From Pseudisothecium myosuroides (lineage: Eukaryota; Streptophyta; Bryopsida; Hypnales; Lembophyllaceae): a stretch of DNA of 64,000 nt. The stretch lies in assembly GCA_951799445.1 (NCBI GenBank), contig OX637293.1, positions 25,668,001 through 25,732,000 of the forward strand, read 5' to 3'. A program made the translations under genes and the position numbers. The notes beneath the pieces are model-generated. The model worked only from the letters and a program-made list of their open reading frames with translations, did no database searches and had not been told where the DNA came from. The stretch's first letter is position 1; every line of letters starts with the position of its first letter. This document shows, piece by piece, positions 61,926 through 64,000 of this stretch.

Positions 61926-62507
61926 CCTTTTGAGAATAAGACATAAATAATATTCTAAATAAAACCAAAAAAGAAAGAATCCATCAATCTTGACAATTTT
62001 TTTTAAATTTTAAGCATCAAATCTCAATTAGATAAGTTATTGATCACATAGAAAAGAAAACACTACAATGGTCTCTGTCATGCACAAACACATCGTGCCA
62101 AGATCATATTGAGCCAACATGAGAGCAAGCGTGCCATAAGTAACAATAGACCTTGTAATTGGCTAGTAACCTAACCACACCAAGGTCCAATAGCTCCTGA
62201 CCAGCGGTGAATACCGTGGTCATAGGAAAAACGCCTCGTGACTTGTGATGTATATCACAATCACGGCAAATCCTGCAAGTAATGAAAGAAATGCAAAAAA
62301 CATCCTATCATCACAAACACTAACCACCAGCGACATCCATAGCAAAGTAAAGAAATTAAACACCCATGATACAAGAGTACACCAGATGTAGCAAGTGGTT
62401 TGGTAACCACTCCTTTACTCGCCCCCTTCGCCGGTGTCGAAGCCCCTTTCACACTGGCGAACTCAGTGGCCTTCTCCGAAGAACCAACGAGAACCCAATG
62501 GAAAACC
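61926..62507 (-). other. 3' region of the Ty3/Gypsy element, LTR not located
   Basis: GC content rises from ~62200. A minus-strand purine-rich tract near 62410-62440 could be a polypurine tract. No repeated LTR is available in the window, so the element edge is unknown. A 94-codon minus ORF at 62261-62545 is of unknown meaning. Confidence 0.35.
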
Positions 62508-62771
62508 CTACAAAGATGAAGATGTTTGTCCATGCCCCGGCACACATTTGGGACAAACCCACCGACCCGCCGGAATTTCTTGCAATGGCGGTGTCAAACA
62601 ATCCATGTGCCACCCAGTCGAACAAACATCGCACAATACCATAGTGGCAGCGCTCTTGGCGCTTCCACACAACACGCATTTCAGCCCAGCCGAAATCCGT
62701 GACCCGCTGGAATCAATACGTCCATCAATGTGTGGCAAATGACATGGCGCACAATTGCGCGTGTGATCTTT
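62508..62771 (-). CDS. PHD-finger tail of Ty3/Gypsy pol, after an in-frame stop
   Basis: Reads in the same frame as the integrase upstream of it and is separated from it only by the TGA at 62772-62774. It holds a C4HC3 PHD finger: CVLC, then CDVC, then H and C in GWHMDC, then CPKC, with the usual Trp (RWVCPKC). PHD fingers bind histone H3 tails. In a retroelement one could tether the integrase to chromatin; that is inference. It could be expressed only by readthrough or from an internal ATG at 62736, so in this copy it is probably silent. Confidence 0.7.
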   Translation of the reverse strand, partial: KDHTRNCAPCHLPHIDGRIDSSGSRISAGLKCVLCGSAKSAATMVLCDVCSTGWHMDCLTPPLQEIPAGRWVCPKCVPGHGQTSSSL

Positions 62772-64000
62772 TCAGATCTTGCCATCACGACCCTCCAAGA
62801 GCAACACTCTCGACTTAAGCACCTCACGCACTCGTAGAATAATACGCCCTGCAGTCACGTCAAGGGTGGTAGGCGCCGTTTGCTGCAAATAGACATAATC
62901 ACCAAGCAGAAAACGTCGCACTTGAGGTCTATAGCCTCCTCCTCGTATCGTGGCATAACGCAGAGTGTCTCTATGCTGCGCAATAGAAAGGTTCTCCAAA
63001 GCCATGGGCATCACCCTCTTGTATAATTCCGCACGTTGCTCGCATACTCGAGCCCACATGTCTGGATCATCCATGTGATCCAATATCTTGTCTACATCTT
63101 GTTTGATTGCCATCGGTAAAACGGGATGGCGACCAAACAACAAATAATAGGGTGAGAAAGAAGCCAAAGATGCTTGCTTACTAAACCGATAGCCCATTGC
63201 TATCCACGATAGTTGTAAGTCCCAATCTCTATGATGGCCCTTCTTCAAACTATACTTGCGAAGTCCCCTCTTGATGGTTTGCACCATGCGTTCCGCCAAT
63301 CCATCTGCTTCGGGATGATCCCGTGAAGTAGTGCGGTGATCAATCATCGCTTGTTCGCACAAGGCTTGAAATTCTCCAAGAAACTCACGCCCTTGGTCAG
63401 TCAACACCTCGGCTGGAACTCCAAAGCGACTCAACACTCGGTCTAAAAATGAGTAAGCGGCCCCTTCACTGAACTTGTTAGGCAACGCCACCAACTCTAT
63501 CCATTTGGAGAAGTGTTCAATCATCACCAACACATACTTGTTATGTCGTGGTGTTACTGGCAATGGTCCTGCAAAGTCCAAACTCCACCTATAGCCCAAT
63601 CCCATGATTGGCAATGGTTGTAGTTGAGGCATCGGGGCATTAAATGATGCCCGCACTCTATCACAAACCGTGCATCTGACTACCAACTGTTGGACTTGCG
63701 TTTGCATGCCTCGCCACCAATAGTGAATCTGCAGCAAGCTGTGAGTTCTTCGCACTCCAAAGTGCCCCAAGTCCTCGTGTGCATGCATTACTAACTTCAC
63801 TCTCTCATGAGGCGCCGGTACCACCCTCTTGTTGCCATTTGGCCATATACGAAGTAAGTGATCCCCCTCCCATACAAACCTCTTGCCTCGTTGTAGGATC
63901 CGGTCCTTCTCCTTGGCTGACACTGTGGGTGTCAATTCACCAAGCTTCAAATACTTCATCACATCTCCATCCTCGAAAATGTCCTTGGCGCCCCCAGACT
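62772..64000 (-). CDS. Ty3/Gypsy pol, integrase part, partial at window edge
   Basis: The frame is open to the right edge, so the protein starts beyond the window (protease, reverse transcriptase and RNase H would lie there). The zinc-binding HHCC module is visible as HEDLGH with CTVC. The catalytic core shows the D, D, E triad: WSLDFAGPLP, VLTDQGREF, and Glu in ADGLAER. A C-terminal domain with FLLGDYVYL follows. Integrase joins element DNA to the host chromosome. The ORF ends at a TGA that appears to be a nonsense change, since the same frame continues into a PHD finger. Domain order pol-integrase is Ty3/Gypsy-type. Confidence 0.88.
   Translation of the reverse strand, partial: SGGAKDIFEDGDVMKYLKLGELTPTVSAKEKDRILQRGKRFVWEGDHLLRIWPNGNKRVVPAPHERVKLVMHAHEDLGHFGVRRTHSLLQIHYWWRGMQTQVQQLVVRCTVCDRVRASFNAPMPQLQPLPIMGLGYRWSLDFAGPLPVTPRHNKYVLVMIEHFSKWIELVALPNKFSEGAAYSFLDRVLSRFGVPAEVLTDQGREFLGEFQALCEQAMIDHRTTSRDHPEADGLAERMVQTIKRGLRKYSLKKGHHRDWDLQLSWIAMGYRFSKQASLASFSPYYLLFGRHPVLPMAIKQDVDKILDHMDDPDMWARVCEQRAELYKRVMPMALENLSIAQHRDTLRYATIRGGGYRPQVRRFLLGDYVYLQQTAPTTLDVTAGRIILRVREVLKSRVLLLEGRDGKI

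Noticed and set aside
62261..62545. 94-codon minus ORF after the PHD finger, with an Ala/Lys/Ser-rich stretch
   Set aside because: It is in a different frame from pol and shows no known retroelement domain.
1..64000. Searches by eye for tRNA, rRNA, CRISPR arrays and bacterial-type operons
   Set aside because: None seen; spliced genes and plant transposons make a prokaryotic source untenable.

Overview
The window looks like nuclear DNA of a land plant. It has spliced genes with GT-AG introns, a plant-type phi-class glutathione transferase, two long LRR-Roc-COR (ROCO) GTPase genes resembling plant TORNADO1, a Ty3/Gypsy polyprotein, and AT-rich intergenic DNA packed with small transposons. An early-diverging lineage such as a bryophyte is my guess from the ROCO duplication and the PHD-finger Gypsy element. 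No marker in the window proves it.

Layout. 1-10.3 kb is intergenic: AT-rich, with a GC-richer island near 5.1-6.5 kb, two copies of a ~735 bp inverted-repeat element and one TTAA-flanked element. About 10.3-29.8 kb and 38.6-54.7 kb are two copies of one segmental duplication. Each carries a three-exon ROCO gene (18983-25750 and 45551-52224, + strand, 1365 and 1366 residues) with its upstream and downstream DNA. 29.8-38.6 kb is intergenic with at least four mobile elements. A four-exon glutathione transferase lies at 56616-58506 (+). The right edge holds the 3' part of a Ty3/Gypsy pol on the minus strand (integrase, then a PHD finger), broken by one in-frame TGA and running off the window.

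The intergenic DNA is the most striking part. The two ROCO segments are paralogous, so several insertions in one copy can be compared with an empty site in the other, which exposes target duplications by eye. This reveals: (i) a seven-copy family with TTAA targets and CCCC...GGGG termini, the signature of the piggyBac superfamily; (ii) a six-copy family of ~735 bp with GGGTGAATGC termini; (iii) TA-flanked mariner/pogo-like elements, including an almost wholly palindromic 873 bp one; (iv) a PIF/Harbinger-like 498 bp hairpin with TTA duplications; (v) a 129 bp hAT-like element with a perfect 8 bp duplication; (vi) a 257 bp element with a 3 bp duplication. None encodes a transposase here, so all appear non-autonomous.

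The ROCO pair probably acts as intracellular GTPase-scaffold signalling proteins, and the glutathione transferase in detoxification. No operon-like linkage is expected or seen. No rRNA, tRNA or CRISPR array was found.
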